NCBI RefSeq assembly: GCF_032854445.1
Contig: NC_088295.1
Coordinates: 59,625,249-59,689,248, forward strand
From: Liolophura sinensis
Lineage: Eukaryota > Mollusca > Polyplacophora > Chitonida > Chitonidae
Reading direction: 5' to 3'
Length of the DNA stretch: 64,000 bases
Positions 44,510-57,384 of the stretch are shown one piece after another (the stretch's first letter is position 1; each line of letters opens with the position of its first letter). The notes beneath the pieces are model-generated. The model saw only the letters and a list, made by a program, of their open reading frames with translations, had not been told where the DNA came from and did no database searches. The position numbers and the translations under genes are program-made.

Positions 44510-47065
44510 CCGATTACCGGATTACTCTGTTTTCTTACCTGTTGCATTTCTTTTACTGAGCCGACATTTGACGTATCATATGCCCTTCGGCAAACCAGCT
44601 ATAGTATTGGGGACACGGAGACCACCCACACAGTAATCACCTATCAAACAGTATAAAACAAAATTTGTTATCTGCGTTTAGCTCTTTTGTAATAAGAAAT
44701 TGTTCACCATGAATATGTACACGTAATAAACCTTCGTCTTAATATGTACGTGTTAAATATAATAAATGATATTTTAAAAAAAACCTGATTAAGAACTGGT
44801 CCACAAAGCAAGGTGTCCCAGCTAGCCATATTGAAGCGTTTCCCTTATTAAAAGATGAATCAGTCTGAACCTAAGACAGTGAGGCTGCAATTGGGTGCGT
44901 TAAGAGTTGCCTCCCATGTATGGTATCACACCATGAACAATTGTAATCCATTTACGTATACTTACACCAACATTTGTGAGAGCGCTTCGATGGCCTAATG
45001 TTTAAAGCGTCCGTCTTGAAGTCGGGAGACCTGGGATCAAATCCGGGGTCACTATAATGTGACTAGATTGGTACTTTCAGTACAGCATCAAAATTCTAGA
45101 AGTGTAAACTTTTCTGACATTAGACGTTTCTGAGGTGTTTGTAATATCTTGAACTTGCAACCTGTTAGAAACAAACTTTCACACAGTGTGCATTTATGCA
45201 TTCACGCAGTGTGCATACTTTGTTTCTAGGCTTCCTTAAAATGTGTTTTTTTTCCATTGGCCCGGAGGATTTCTAACCGACAAATCAGCGACCAGATTGT
45301 GGGTGAGTCCAGCCAATTCGAAGCCACCAGTATTCTTGCATTTCTTGACTAGGTGGTTGAAAATATGAGGTTATAGAATGGTTAAAACCTCTATCTGGAT
45401 AGCTTTAGTGGCAATAAGCGGCCGACCCAGGTCAGGTTGCTGGCAGACCTTCCCACGTACACGAATGGAGAGGAGGCCAACATGAGCTGGGCTCTAACTC
45501 AGTGGCGGTAATGGTGAGAGGTTCATTCCTGCATGCGTACAACGCAAACTACAAGGCCACGAGGCATTAATGACTTTATTATGTGTTGTATTTTTCACGC
45601 CAGAAAATACCCAATTTCCCGTACAGCGGTCTGAGGTTTGCGGCACATGATTAGTTCACGAGAGCTCAAATCTTGTCAGTCAAGTTTATATGCCATTGTT
45701 TGAATTAAGTGTGAGATGTGAGGGGTCTCAACTGACCGAATTCTTATCTTCCAAGTGGTAGAGAATATGGATATATAGCGCCTATGAACACAATTGTATT
45801 CGATATAGTTTAAATTTATTTTCTTTATTTATTCGATTGGTGTTTTACCTCCTACTTAAGAATATTTCACTTATTCAACGGCGGCCAGCATTATGGCGCA
45901 TGAGAGGAAACCGCCGTGATGCTGGTCGCCGTCGTATAAGTGAAATATTCTTGAGCACGATATAGTTTAGAATAGGGGTGTATGACAGATATGGTAGACT
46001 GACTCAAATGTCTTAACATATAATTCTGGGGTACCTCTCTGGATTGTCTTCTTGTATTTATTGTAGGCTATAGGGCTATATAACATACAGGGCGGATCAA
46101 TGGGATTCTGCATGGTTATTATATTTATGTACTTATTTGATAGGTTAATGTTACAAACCGAACTTAGGAATATTTCACTTATATATGACGACACCGGTGC
46201 TCGAGAGTAAACCAGGACTGGATTATGTGTGGACAGAAAGCCCAACAATTCGCATTATTTCACTAAACTGGAAACACAGGCACACATTCAAAAAATGAGT
46301 AAGTCTTTCTCTCTTATCTACATATTTGTATTTCTACTGTTTCGAGTGTGATGTTTTTATATAGGAATGGGTTAAATACAGGTTTTATGTGGGCATACTT
46401 CCAGGGGATAAACGGTCACTTATACAACACATTTTAAGTGCGATACGGACGCGCCATGTTTAGCGTAATGAACAGATATATACTGCGAGAAAGAAGCATA
46501 ATAACATTTATTCTTTAAAGGATTATGGATTATTATTCACATGTAATAAAGTATGTATAAAAAGAAAGAAATATGCATTTTTTTTTTACACGTATACAAG
46601 CAGAGTAATACATCAATTGAAAAGAGCAGCAACAGGAATAAATAATGACCCTGGAGCCATTGGGATACAGCGAGGCCTACCTCATAGGTGGAGGAGTCAT
46701 TTCTTATTTATTCATTAACTTATGTGACAGGTGTTTTACGCTGCACTCAAAGAATATTTTATCGAAATGGCGGTGATCCGATTTATGATATGAGAAAATC
46801 CGACAGAGCTGAAGGAAAGCACTGCATGAACGTTGTCAAACACCTGGCAAACGTCGTGACGCAAACATCCATCATTCTGCGGCTATTCTTGGCCTGTTTT
46901 ACAAAGCAATTTTGAGTCATATATATAAAGTGCAAAATTTAGTCTTCGTCAGAAAACAAAATATTCTAAAGCTGGATTATCGCAAGCCAAACTTTGTAAT
47001 ATTTAAAACCCCGCAAAGAGTTAAATGCTCAAAAAAAAACAAAACAAATGTAGATAGGATAAACT
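44510..47065. other. Gene-free SINE-rich stretch
   Basis: Contains a family 3 SINE head at 44988-45058 (GATGGCCTAATGTTTAAAGC, then TGGGATCAAATCC). Antisense family 1 pieces lie at 45425-45570, 45825-45960 and about 46700-46860. No gene recognised. Confidence 0.5.
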
Positions 47066-47069
47066 CGCA

Positions 47070-47316
47070 TTTATTTATTTATTTGATTGGTGTTTTACGC
47101 CGTATATTTCACTTATACGACGGCGGCCAGCATTATGGTGGGAGGAAACCGGGGGAAACCCACGACCATCCGCAAGTTGCTGGCAGACCTTCCCACTTAC
47201 GGCAGGAGAGGAAGCCAGCATGGGCTGGACTTGAACTCACAGCGACCGCATTGGTAAGAGGCTTCTGGGTCATTACGCTGCGCTAGCGCGCTAATCGACT
47301 GAGCCAAGGAGGCCCC
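47070..47316 (-). repeat. SINE family 1, near full length
   Basis: From the TTTATTTATTTGATTGGTG tail to the head GAGCCAAGGAGGCCCC, with one deletion before GTATATTTCACTTATACGAC. Confidence 0.87.
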
Positions 47317-47492
47317 AAATAGCATTTGAGAAAGATAATGTGTATTCTATAACTGAATGAAATGGTACTTTTTTCAATTATTGATAAAAATATATTTATA
47401 CAAACTTTTAAACGACTATTCATTGAAAGATAAAAACAATCGAAAAATGATTAAAATGTTCAGACTGAATACGTCACTGTTTTAGTGCGCAG

Positions 47493-49005
47493 CCATGCGT
47501 ATGCAAATACGCTTTCTGTAGATATGAACCTGCATGTGGACAAATACGCTTTCTGTAGATATGAACCTGCCTGTGGACAAATACGCTTTCTGTAGATATC
47601 AGCCTGTATGTGAACAAATAAGCTTTCTTGAGCGTGCATGTGGACAAATACGCTTTCTGTAAATATGAGCCTGCATGTGGACAAATACGCTTTCTGTAAA
47701 TATGAACCTGCATATGGACAAATACGCTTTCTGTAGATATGAGCATGCATGTGGACAAAAACACGCTTTCTGTAGATATGAGCATGCATGTGGACAAACA
47801 CGCTTTCTGTAGATATCAGCATGCATGTGGACAAACACACTTTCTGTAGATATCAGCATGCATGTGGACAAACACACTTTCTGTAAATATGAACCTGCCT
47901 GTGGACAAATACGCTTTCTGTAGATATGAGCCTGTATGTGGACAAATATGCTTTCTTGAGCGTGCATGTGGACAAATACGCTTTCTGTAAATATAAGCCT
48001 GCATGTGGACAAATACGCTTTCTGTAGATATGAACCTGCATGTGGACAAATACGCTTTCTGTAGATATGAACCTGCATGTGGACAAACACGCTTTCTGTA
48101 GATATCAGCATGCATGTGGACAAATACGCTTTCTGTAGATATGAACCTGCATGTGGACAAATACGCTTTCTGTAGATATGAACATGCATGTGGACAAATA
48201 CGCTTTCTGTACATATGAACATGCATGTGGACAAATACGCTTTCTGTACATATGAACATGCATGTGGACAAATACGCTTTCTGTAGATATGAACTTGCAT
48301 GTGGACAAATACGCTTTCTGTACATATGAACATGCATGTGGACAAATACGCTTTCTGTAGATATGAGCCTGTATGTGGACAAATACGCTTTCTGTAGATA
48401 TGAACCTGCATGTGGACAAATACGCTTTCTGTAGATATGAACCTGCATGTGGACAAATACGCTTTCTGTACATATGAACATGCATGTGGACAAATACACT
48501 TTCTGTAGATATGAACATGCATGTGGACAAATACGCTTTCTGTAGATATGAGCATGCATGTGGACAAAAACGCTTTCTGTAGATATCAGCATGCATGTGG
48601 ACAAACACACTTTCTGTAGATATCAGCATGCATGTGGACAAATAGGCTTTCTGTAGATATGAGCCTGTATGTGAACAAATAAGCTTTCTTGAGCGTGCAT
48701 GTGGACAAATACGCTTTCTGTACATATGAACATGCATGTGGACAAATACGCTTTCTGTAGATATCAGCATGCATGTGGACAAACACGCTTTCTGTAGATA
48801 TGAACATGCATGTGGACAAATACGCTTTCTGTAGATATGAGCCTGTATGTGGACAAATATGCTTTCTTGAGCGTGCATGTGGACAAATACGCTTTCTGTA
48901 AATATGAGCATGCATGTGGACAAATACGCTTTCTGTACATATGAGCATGCATGTGGACAAAAACACGCTTTCTGTAAATATGGACCTGCATGTGGACAAA
49001 TATGC
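47493..49005. repeat. 37-bp satellite array, ~40 copies
   Basis: The unit contains GCATGTGGACAAATACGCTT followed by TCTGTAGATATGAACCT. Some units are shorter and read GCTTTCTTGAGCGTGCATG. Because 37 is not a multiple of three, a - strand reading frame cycles through all three phases; none has a stop in the consensus, so overlapping ORFs of up to ~320 codons arise. These are repeat artefacts, not genes. Confidence 0.95.
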
Positions 49006-49212
49006 CGTAATGATTCAGAGGACGAATATTGTCTGCATTTGAGGACCAGGCCACTTTTCAGCAAGACACTCGGTTGGATATGACGGAGTTTCCCTATACG
49101 GTATCTTGTTCGTGGTATTCGAAATTATCAACATTATCTACTGATTTACAATGATTGATTTGAAGAATTTAAAGTATATACAAAAGCGAATGAACAAAAG
49201 AAACAAATTAAA

Positions 49213-49475
49213 TTTATTTATTTGATTGATGTTTTGCGCCGTACTGAAGAATATTTCACTTATACGACGGCGGCCAGCATTATGGTGGGAGGATACCGGG
49301 CAGTGCCCGGGGAAAACCCACGACCATCCGCAGGTTGCTGCAAGACCTTCCCACTTACGGCCGGAGAGGAAGCCAGCATGAGCTGGGCTTGAACTCACAG
49401 CGACCGCATTGATAAGAGGCTTCTGGGTCATTGTGCTGCGATAGCGGGCTAACCAAGTGAGCCACGGAGGCCCCC
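49213..49475 (-). repeat. SINE family 1, full length with 13-base target duplication
   Basis: GAAACAAATTAAA at 49200-49212 is repeated exactly at 49476-49488. Between them lies a complete antisense copy from the TTTATTTGATTGATG tail to the head GAGCCACGGAGGCCCCC. This is the clearest evidence in the window of SINE retrotransposition. Confidence 0.93.
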
Positions 49476-49554
49476 GAAACAAATTAAACAAAATTGGTCA
49501 ATTTAGCTATAGACGTGGAAAAGCAGTGGAAAAAAATTTTCTCCGTGGTGAAAA

Positions 49555-49680
49555 GGTTTTGTCCGTAGTGTAAAGCTTTTACTCCGCGATGTAAACCCTC
49601 TTCTCTTCGAGAAAGCCTTTGCACCGCGAAGAAAGCCTTTGTACCGCGTTTAGAAAGCCTTTGCAACGTGGAAAGGATGT
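49555..49680. repeat. Degenerate short tandem repeat
   Basis: Several imperfect ~26-base units containing AAAGCCTTTG and CCGCG. Confidence 0.5.
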
Positions 49681-51229
49681 TTACAATGCGCTTTTCATTG
49701 TTTTACAAAGTTCATAAGTGAATATAAGTGGACATTTGCAACAGCTACCACAGACGGATCGAGTTGATAAAGTTTAGTGAAATTTTCCACGTGGTGTTAG
49801 ATGGGACAGGGCCGCTGAGCGCAGCGTAAGGAACGCCTCAGCTAGCCATGGAGAAGGTAATAGGAAAATCATATAAAGCGAACATGACATGTTTGTGTGT
49901 GTGCATGTGTACAGTTCTGTTTCAGTACACATTACCTTTGTTTTCAACTCTGCACATTGTCAATTCAACAATTCAAGAAGCAATATTCCTAGCGTTGTCA
50001 TTTAGTTGTTGTTGTTGTTAAACTTTTCTGTTTGGTTGCTAGGGTTACATTTATTTGGGATATTGACTGAGCTACTCATGAAACTGTGACCTCGTCTCTA
50101 CACCAGCTACTCAAGGCACGCACGCGATGTGGCTAATTGACACGTTTTCCTTAAGACACTCAATCTAAAATAATCGTCGTCTCTGCCAAGGGCTCTAACG
50201 CATGCATAGCCATCCAACAATACTTTGAAATATTTTAATCTGAATTTTTGGCATAATTAGAATATTTCTGCTGTGGAGACTTGGTGGATATAAATGTATA
50301 TATGTAACACAAAATCTAAATTTCACTATGTAGCGGTTTACCACTTTATTACTGCAGGCTTTGGTCTCTTTGATTTCATTCCAAGTAGGCCATTTAAGTC
50401 TTATTTATTTACTTATTTGATTGATGTTTTACGCCGTACTCAAGAATATTTCAGGTATAGGACAGCGGCCAGCATTATGGTGATAGGATACCGGGCAGAG
50501 CCCAATGGAAACCCACGACCATCCACAGGCTGTAGACAAATAAAAGTACAAATATGTCAAAGGGATTGGACATAAGAATTAAAGATGGGATCTTCCCGTA
50601 CCCAGTGAAGCATATGTACATCGTTAGCATTCACCATAATGAGCGACAAAAAAAGAATAACATATCTTTAATATTTATGTAGGTCATGAAATTGACGATG
50701 CGTAATTACACAATGATCAATAAGAGAATGGCGCTATTCATCCAGGATATATTTCATTAATATCGTCCTACAGGCTATAATACAGTGTTTTTCGTGCTTT
50801 TACAGCGTACTATCAAGGTCTTATAATTAATTAATCAGTTAGGGCCAACCATAGTCTATACTATCGGTTTGACTACAACATCGAAAGTGACTGTTTCCGT
50901 CAACTTGACATTTTACCTGAAGAAAGAGTTGCATTTAAACCTGGAGACTGTGAAGTTTTATTATTTTATAGGCTAGAACGTCCATGTAGTGTTTTCTAGT
51001 CATTGAAGTTTCAGGTCACCTGTTGTTATATTATTTTTCGACAGGCATTGCACTATACAGTCAACAATGCAACCAGTGTTTGTGAATGCTTAATTTTCCA
51101 CATCAAAAAAACAAAAAAAAAAAAACAAAAACCGTTGAAAAATTGCGATTAAAATACGTTGATTATTCGAATCCCTGTATCTTTTAAACTGGCGCAGCCT
51201 TCAACATGCCGAGTTTGTACACAAACCCT

Positions 51230-51475
51230 ATATGTATGTGTGTATGTATGTATGCTTGCGGTTTTACGTCGTACTTAGTGCTAAGTGTTGTCACCACTGA
51301 ACTATCATGCCAAAGACACCAGACATGACACCCCACCCAGTCACATTTAACTGCCACCGGACCAACCAGTCCCGCACCCTTGCTCTAACCTCTCATACAG
51401 TACTGAGCGCCAAGCGAGGCTGCAACAAGTACCATTTTTCAGGTTTGGCGGCCTAAGCAATAGGCCACCGAAACG
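51230..51475 (-). repeat. SINE family 3, antisense copy
   Basis: From the GCGGTTTTACGTCGTACTTA side, through ACATGACACCCCACCCAGTC, to GGCGGCCTAAGCAATAGGCC. Confidence 0.6.
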
Positions 51476-52493
51476 GTAATAAAATACGATTACGTGAACT
51501 AAAATTGTTGTAAACCACACTAAAGTAGCAAACTGATTCAAGCAATCATACTTTCATAACGAATAAACAAAAACAAAAAACACCATACATCCACCATAGA
51601 TCAGGATTCGATTGCTTTCATTTGGTGGAGATTTTATATATTGTTTAGCATAGTTACGTAGAACATTATTAAACCACATAACCGCCAAGCTATACATTAG
51701 ATAAATTTACAAAAATAGTGAAGATGCAAGAAAGATGTATATGGTGAGTTTATATATAGTTCCAGTGATACCTCAACATGTCCAAAAACTGAGTGTGTAT
51801 GCGGTATATATGTTGTCAGTTTGATTCGATGTACGACGCGCGTATTGGATGCCAGCATGGCGTAAAATTACATTGGCGGACAAGCACCATTAACACCCAG
51901 TCATATAATCACGATGCCATTCGTTAGGCAATTCTTGTAGATCCTACAAAAATTAAATGGTGTTAGCCCATACGCTAAGATAAAAGACAAAAAGGGCCCA
52001 GTAATGTGGTTCGACAGTGATATTGCTGTGCCTGTCGAGGAGCCACAAGGACTCATTAAGCAATGGCTGATATACTCTCCAGGTGCATGAAGTTTAGCAA
52101 TAATCCTTAATACTTTAGATGTTGGTGTGCCGGTTTGGTTGGGTAGCAATACAACCATGTCCACTGCATGATCTTCCACAAAGATACATCGCAATGTAAA
52201 TCGCTAAAACTGGTTCGTTTCTGAGAGCCTCTGCTCCTAGCTTGCTCTGTAAATCCCTAGACACAATGGGAAAAGTTGTCACAAAGATATATCGCTAAAA
52301 TTGCCGTTTAACGGGTTCGTCTGAAAGCCTCTGTCTATAGCTTGTATATTTCTGAATACAGTGAGAAGGCTTTCCTGTGTGAAGTGCTTCTGGCCTGAGC
52401 TGTGCAGTTTATTATTCATCGCCTTTGCAATGACGTTTTGTAGGCAATCGTATTACTCATACATTGCAAAACAACATTGCGCAATTTCAGCTA

Positions 52494-52707
52494 TGGCCTG
52501 GTGATTAGCGTGCTAGCGCGGCAGAATGACCCACGAACCTCTGACCAATGCAGTCGCCGTGAGGTCAAGCCCAGGTTGTCGTCTCCTGTCTTACGCGGGA
52601 TGGTCTGACAGAAACCTGAGGGTGGTCGTGGGTTTCACCATAGTGTTGGCCACCGTCGTATAAGTGAAGTATTCTCAGTAAGGCGTAAAACACCAATCTA
52701 ATAAATA
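52494..52707 (+). repeat. SINE family 1, sense copy
   Basis: Head (ATGGCCTGGTGATTAGCGTG) to tail (GGCGTAAAACACCAATCTAA, then AATAAAT repeats). One of few copies on the + strand. Confidence 0.8.
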
Positions 52708-54189
52708 AATCAATCAATAAATCAACAAATGAATCAATTCAGCCTGTACCTTTGTAGTCGTCATTGCACGGGAAATGTTATAGGGTATTGTGTCTCGAGG
52801 ACGCTTTTCAATGCTCTCTGACCATATATTCCGGAAATAACGAATAGTAATTCCAACCATGCACTGGATTGATTGCTGCAAAACTGGTGACACGTATACT
52901 AAAAGACAGAATTGGTAGTTTATATACTTGGCTTTAACCACATACCATGTATTACTGTTCATACAGCTTGCTTATCTGGGTTTTGACTCTTCTGCTGTGC
53001 TCTTTTTACGTATGGAATTATATATCTTATCTCGTGAACCTTCCGCCTACTATGCGTGTCTAAGCTTAAAATCTAAAACATTGACCTTTTCTTAATTAAG
53101 GTATTTTCCTCTCCTGTGATATTATAACGGTATCTTGTGAATATAAATTTATTGGTAGCCATGGAAGCGAATTTTGCGATCCTATTTTGTAAGACCACGT
53201 ATTCGCCTATTACAGGAAGCAGGCTAAGAGACTCGTGTTTCCACGTGATATATTCAGTGGCGATGATGGACGAGGTGATTTTCCCCAGTCATTATGTGAT
53301 GCTGCCTTCCCGTCTGTCTCTAGCGACTGTGTATACCCCCACTTACTGTCAAACATGTCAGATGAAGCTTGAATAATGACCATGCCTTAATACTTTAAGA
53401 CATGAATATTTTTTCCTTTTTTTATTTTATTTTTTTTTCCATATTTTATTTACATTAATCCAACAGCTGTCCATGCATACTACAGATGAAATTACATGCA
53501 TCATATCCCTCATATTGTAAATATTAACATTCTGTCTGTCTTTATAGGTCTTCTGGGACGAAACACCAAATCTATCAGCTCTTATGGGATGAGCATTGCT
53601 TGACACTAACTCGTATATAGCGATCATCCAACCATGAATTTGTAAACCAACACTACCAACAGCGCCTGGAGCCCAAACTATGCATGAGCACTATGTTGTC
53701 AACTTGCTCACTTAACGTCATTCCCCTGGAGGTCTGAATGTTAGCGGAGCACAATGACCCAAGAGCCTATCACCAATGCTATCGCTGTGAGGTCAAGACC
53801 AGCTCACGCTTGGCTTCTCTCAGGTCGAAAGTGGGAAAGTCTATGACCAACCTGCAGATGAGAAGGGACTAAGAACTGTCGATATTTAAGTCTCACATAC
53901 GACCTATAAACTCTTTTGCCTGTTGACTTACGAGACGGACACTCTTGATCACTCGACCACTGCAGTACGCCCTCCACTTCTGAGGACAGACAAGCACTTC
54001 GTACGGCATATTTCACATTGATATAATGAATGAAACATACCAGTGGTATGTTGTGTGAGTCTTTTGTTTATGTCATAACGACTTTCATGTACAATTGAGA
54101 CACTGTTATTTAATGAATAACTTAGTCATGCTGAAATATGAGGCAAGGAAACGAGATTCAATGGATCGATGAAAATGGCCCATATGTTT

Positions 54190-54295
54190 ATCCAGAACTA
54201 TGTCTATTCAGAACTACGTCTATCCAGAACTATGTCTATCCAGAACTATGTCTATCCAGAACTACGTCTATCCAGAACTACGTCTATCCAGAGTG
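54190..54295. repeat. 16-bp tandem repeat, ~7 copies
   Basis: The unit contains TATCCAGAACTACGTC, with TATGTC variants. Two ~60-80 codon ORFs over it are repeat artefacts. Confidence 0.9.
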
Positions 54296-55159
54296 CACCA
54301 ACTATGGCAAGTCGTTTTAGTATTCATTTTCTATAATTATACATATGAGCAAATCAATACTTATTTTACATATACACAGTACACTCCCACACGTGTGTAC
54401 AAAAGAACTGCACAGATGTTTAGACACGTATATTTGTATAATTAAAGAATATATAACGAAACGCTTTGCCGTATATAATAAAACATTTTTATGTCGGTAG
54501 CGATGGAACGTCCATTCCCTGCTAAATGTGAGAATAATGACTCATTGTGTCATGGACATATACACTCACAGTTTCACTGAAACAATACAGGTACAATGAT
54601 GTTCAGGTTTATCTGGAGGCGAGAGAAAAACACACACAGAAACCTTAAACCCAAAATGCATCTGCGTGTAAAATATTAACGAGGAGCGCCATCATTATGT
54701 GGTACCAACACTTATGCCTCAAGTTTATATATATACACCTACTAAATGATACATATTGAAAGGCGAGGTAAGGTAAAGGATTATGGCATTAGTGTCTTCA
54801 AAATGTGATAACTGGAATCTGGTCCTTCAAATTTCAATGACATTCACACATAGTTATAACGGATTTTATCTCAACCTTTGATGTGAGTGACTGAATCATA
54901 GCATTGAGCACGACCCTTAGCACCATGGCGTTAATTTGATCTCCACTAGTACCTGGAAACTCCCTGATTTGGAAACAATCATGCTGTCAACCATAGGCCC
55001 TAATACAGCCAGTGAATTACAAATACGACATCACTACCAAATCGAGAACGTGTCTGTCCTATCTGAAGCTGACGAAACGTTTAGCCATACATGAGGCACA
55101 AAGAAAAAGACCGAATTTCGGCTATATTGGCGGATAGTTCTGTGTGGTGTATGATCAAC

Positions 55160-55465
55160 AGTTATGACGTATGCTAGGAAGGCAGGCACACGTGAGATCT
55201 GCACACGTCCACACTCGTAATGTCGCACGGTGAGGATTGATCAAACTATTGTGTCGATATTTGCAATGTGATCTGCATGCCGCGCCGCTCATGATATCTC
55301 ACACTGAAGACTGATCACACATTGTGTCGTTATTTGCAATGCCATCTGCGTGTAGTGACGCTATCTTACAATGAGAACTGATCACACTATAAACTCAACG
55401 TTTGCTGTGCGATGTGCACGTGGCGACGCTCGCGATGTCTCACAGTGAGGATACTCACAATATAG
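55160..55465. repeat. Diverged tandem repeat, ~75-80 bp units
   Basis: Three to four units share CTGATCACAC, TTTGCAATG, ATCTGC and TCTCACA-type blocks in the same order. Confidence 0.6.
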
Positions 55466-57032
55466 CGTGGATATTGGATACTTGCGTTGGTCAGCCGACA
55501 GTACCCATAGATCTATACTACGGACACAATGCAGTGAAGCCTGGTTTTAAAAGTAGTTTGTTCTGACCTACTGGTTTTGGTAAATTTAGTGTCTGACCTT
55601 AAATTCATTTCATCAGTATTGTACCCAAAAAGGCTTGGGACTGTGGTTTATGCCATATGTTCATCGCCATGCAGTCTATAATAATGACAAGAAAAGCTGT
55701 CAGTTCTTAATGAGATACCGGTAGAATTAATCATGAAACAATATATGAATTAGTGTTTCAGTTTTTAACTTTCGGAAATTGGTTGCCAGAGGAGGGGGCT
55801 CTTCATTTGTAGAAAGCATGTGCCAAAATCTTGTTAAAACCAATGCGACTATGTGTGTAGAGCGATGAGACCAGAAACGTTTCCGGTTCTTATCGCACGA
55901 ATAGAGCCAAAGCTTTGCTCACTATTTTTATTTATTTATTTGATACATGTTTTTTACGTCGGACTCTTACAAGACAGCAGCTAGCATTATGGTGGAAGGA
56001 ATCCGGGCAGAGCCTAGGGGGAAACACACGGCCATCCGCGCTCTTCTCAAAGTGAGAACATTACATATGTCAAAACCCTGATAATCGGATTTTTAATGCG
56101 ACAACGGCACGTCGGAGCGGCACATCCCACAGAATATCGCGTATAGTATGACCCAACACATGAAAGATTGCACCACGAGAATCGCACATTGAGAGGCGAG
56201 CTTGACAGATGCCAACCATGATCTCCTTGAGCGTAAGACCGTCACGATCAGTTACATCTGTTTATCATTTAATTTACAAAAAGCCCAGTGTCACGCATCA
56301 CGTGTAGAAATTACTTATTCAACACTCTCGCTTACTCAGCCGCTGCTGGTACATTACGCTAGGTGGGTTGTCAGTTACCGGCTGAAGGAGAGGGAGGGGA
56401 TGTGGTAATTCACTGGGTCAACCTGACCGCCACGGTATGAATAAAACATAATAACACAACGTAAAGGGACGATCGAATCAATGCAAAAGACTGTACAGGA
56501 AGGAGATAAAAACTAAGGCAGCGACGAGAGTGCTATGGGTGTTAGCAAATGGATACACGTAACGGGTGAAATTGACCTCTTGTCAATTTACCCCAGTGAG
56601 AGCTTTTTTTTCTACCTCTTCATGAAAGAAAAAGTAATAACTTATAAACACTCTAACCCTTGGCTCTCATACATCCGGCGTATGACCGGGAATGTTGACC
56701 ACGTTTCAACTTCACCCGTGTCGACCGTGTGGACCGCCGGCGATACATCATCACTGGTGGTGGTGTTGTAATCCAGCCATGGTCCGTCGCCTTCACGAGG
56801 ACGATGATCTCTCTCACTACACCCTGGTGTATTTAGGTCACAGGAGCTTGTGTCACAAACCTGCTCTAGCCAGGCTGCGAAAAAAACTGACTAAGCCGTT
56901 TTACACAAGTAAAACTGTCTAATGCTTAACCGGCTTACAATAGAAGGTTATAGTCGAAGCGAAACAATAACAACGGGTTCACTTTGGTGGTTTGTGAGCT
57001 TTCAAAAGACTTTCGTGTACTGAAAAAACTGG

Positions 57033-57038
57033 TTTATT
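57033..57038 (-). terminator. Possible poly(A) signal of the amine receptor gene
   Basis: AATAAA on the - strand ~350 bases past the stop at 57385. No closer hexamer was seen. Confidence 0.35.
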
Positions 57039-57384
57039 CCTAGTTTTATTGAATCAATACATAATTTTCAAAAAACGGGGCAAAACGCACTTTTAAAGCC
57101 GAATTTGCTTTCTTCTAACCACGTTCAGGCGTTACTATGGATTTTAGGTTAACTTTGGAAATCTAAGACAAAAAGTTTTAGTCGATAGCCATATACTGTC
57201 TTTGTGAAACGGTTTGGACAAAATTGCTAGTCGGCTAACTGATTTTATAAAGCTTAAAGCCTTTAGGCTTTTAGAGAAACGGGCACCTAAGGAGATGTAT
57301 AACAATATTGAAAATGAGTTTCGATGTACATGTACGCTTTGTTTTTTTTATAAGGGTTATTGCTCAGTTCGCCTATGACTATTC

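Larger units (their letters stand above)
49690..56990. other. Long gene-poor interval
   Basis: Contains SINE family 1 copies at 50401-50530 (-), 52494-52707 (+), 53740-53850 (+) and 55925-56045 (-), and a family 3 copy at 51230-51475 (-). Also a 16-base tandem (54190-54295), a diverged ~75-base tandem (55160-55465) and a partial copy of the 34427 MITE (56505-56605). A weak exon-like segment at 52736-52910 (-) is described under findings. No gene is called. Confidence 0.5.

Noticed and set aside
47460-49064. Several overlapping - strand ORFs of 77-322 codons with Cys/His-rich repeats
   Set aside because: They are frame readings of the 37-bp satellite; the same peptide repeat appears in every frame.
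51901-52194. - strand ORF of 97 codons considered as a receptor exon
   Set aside because: Its upstream side is part of a local ~115-base diverged duplication (52180-52380), and the peptide does not fit an N-terminal ligand-binding domain.
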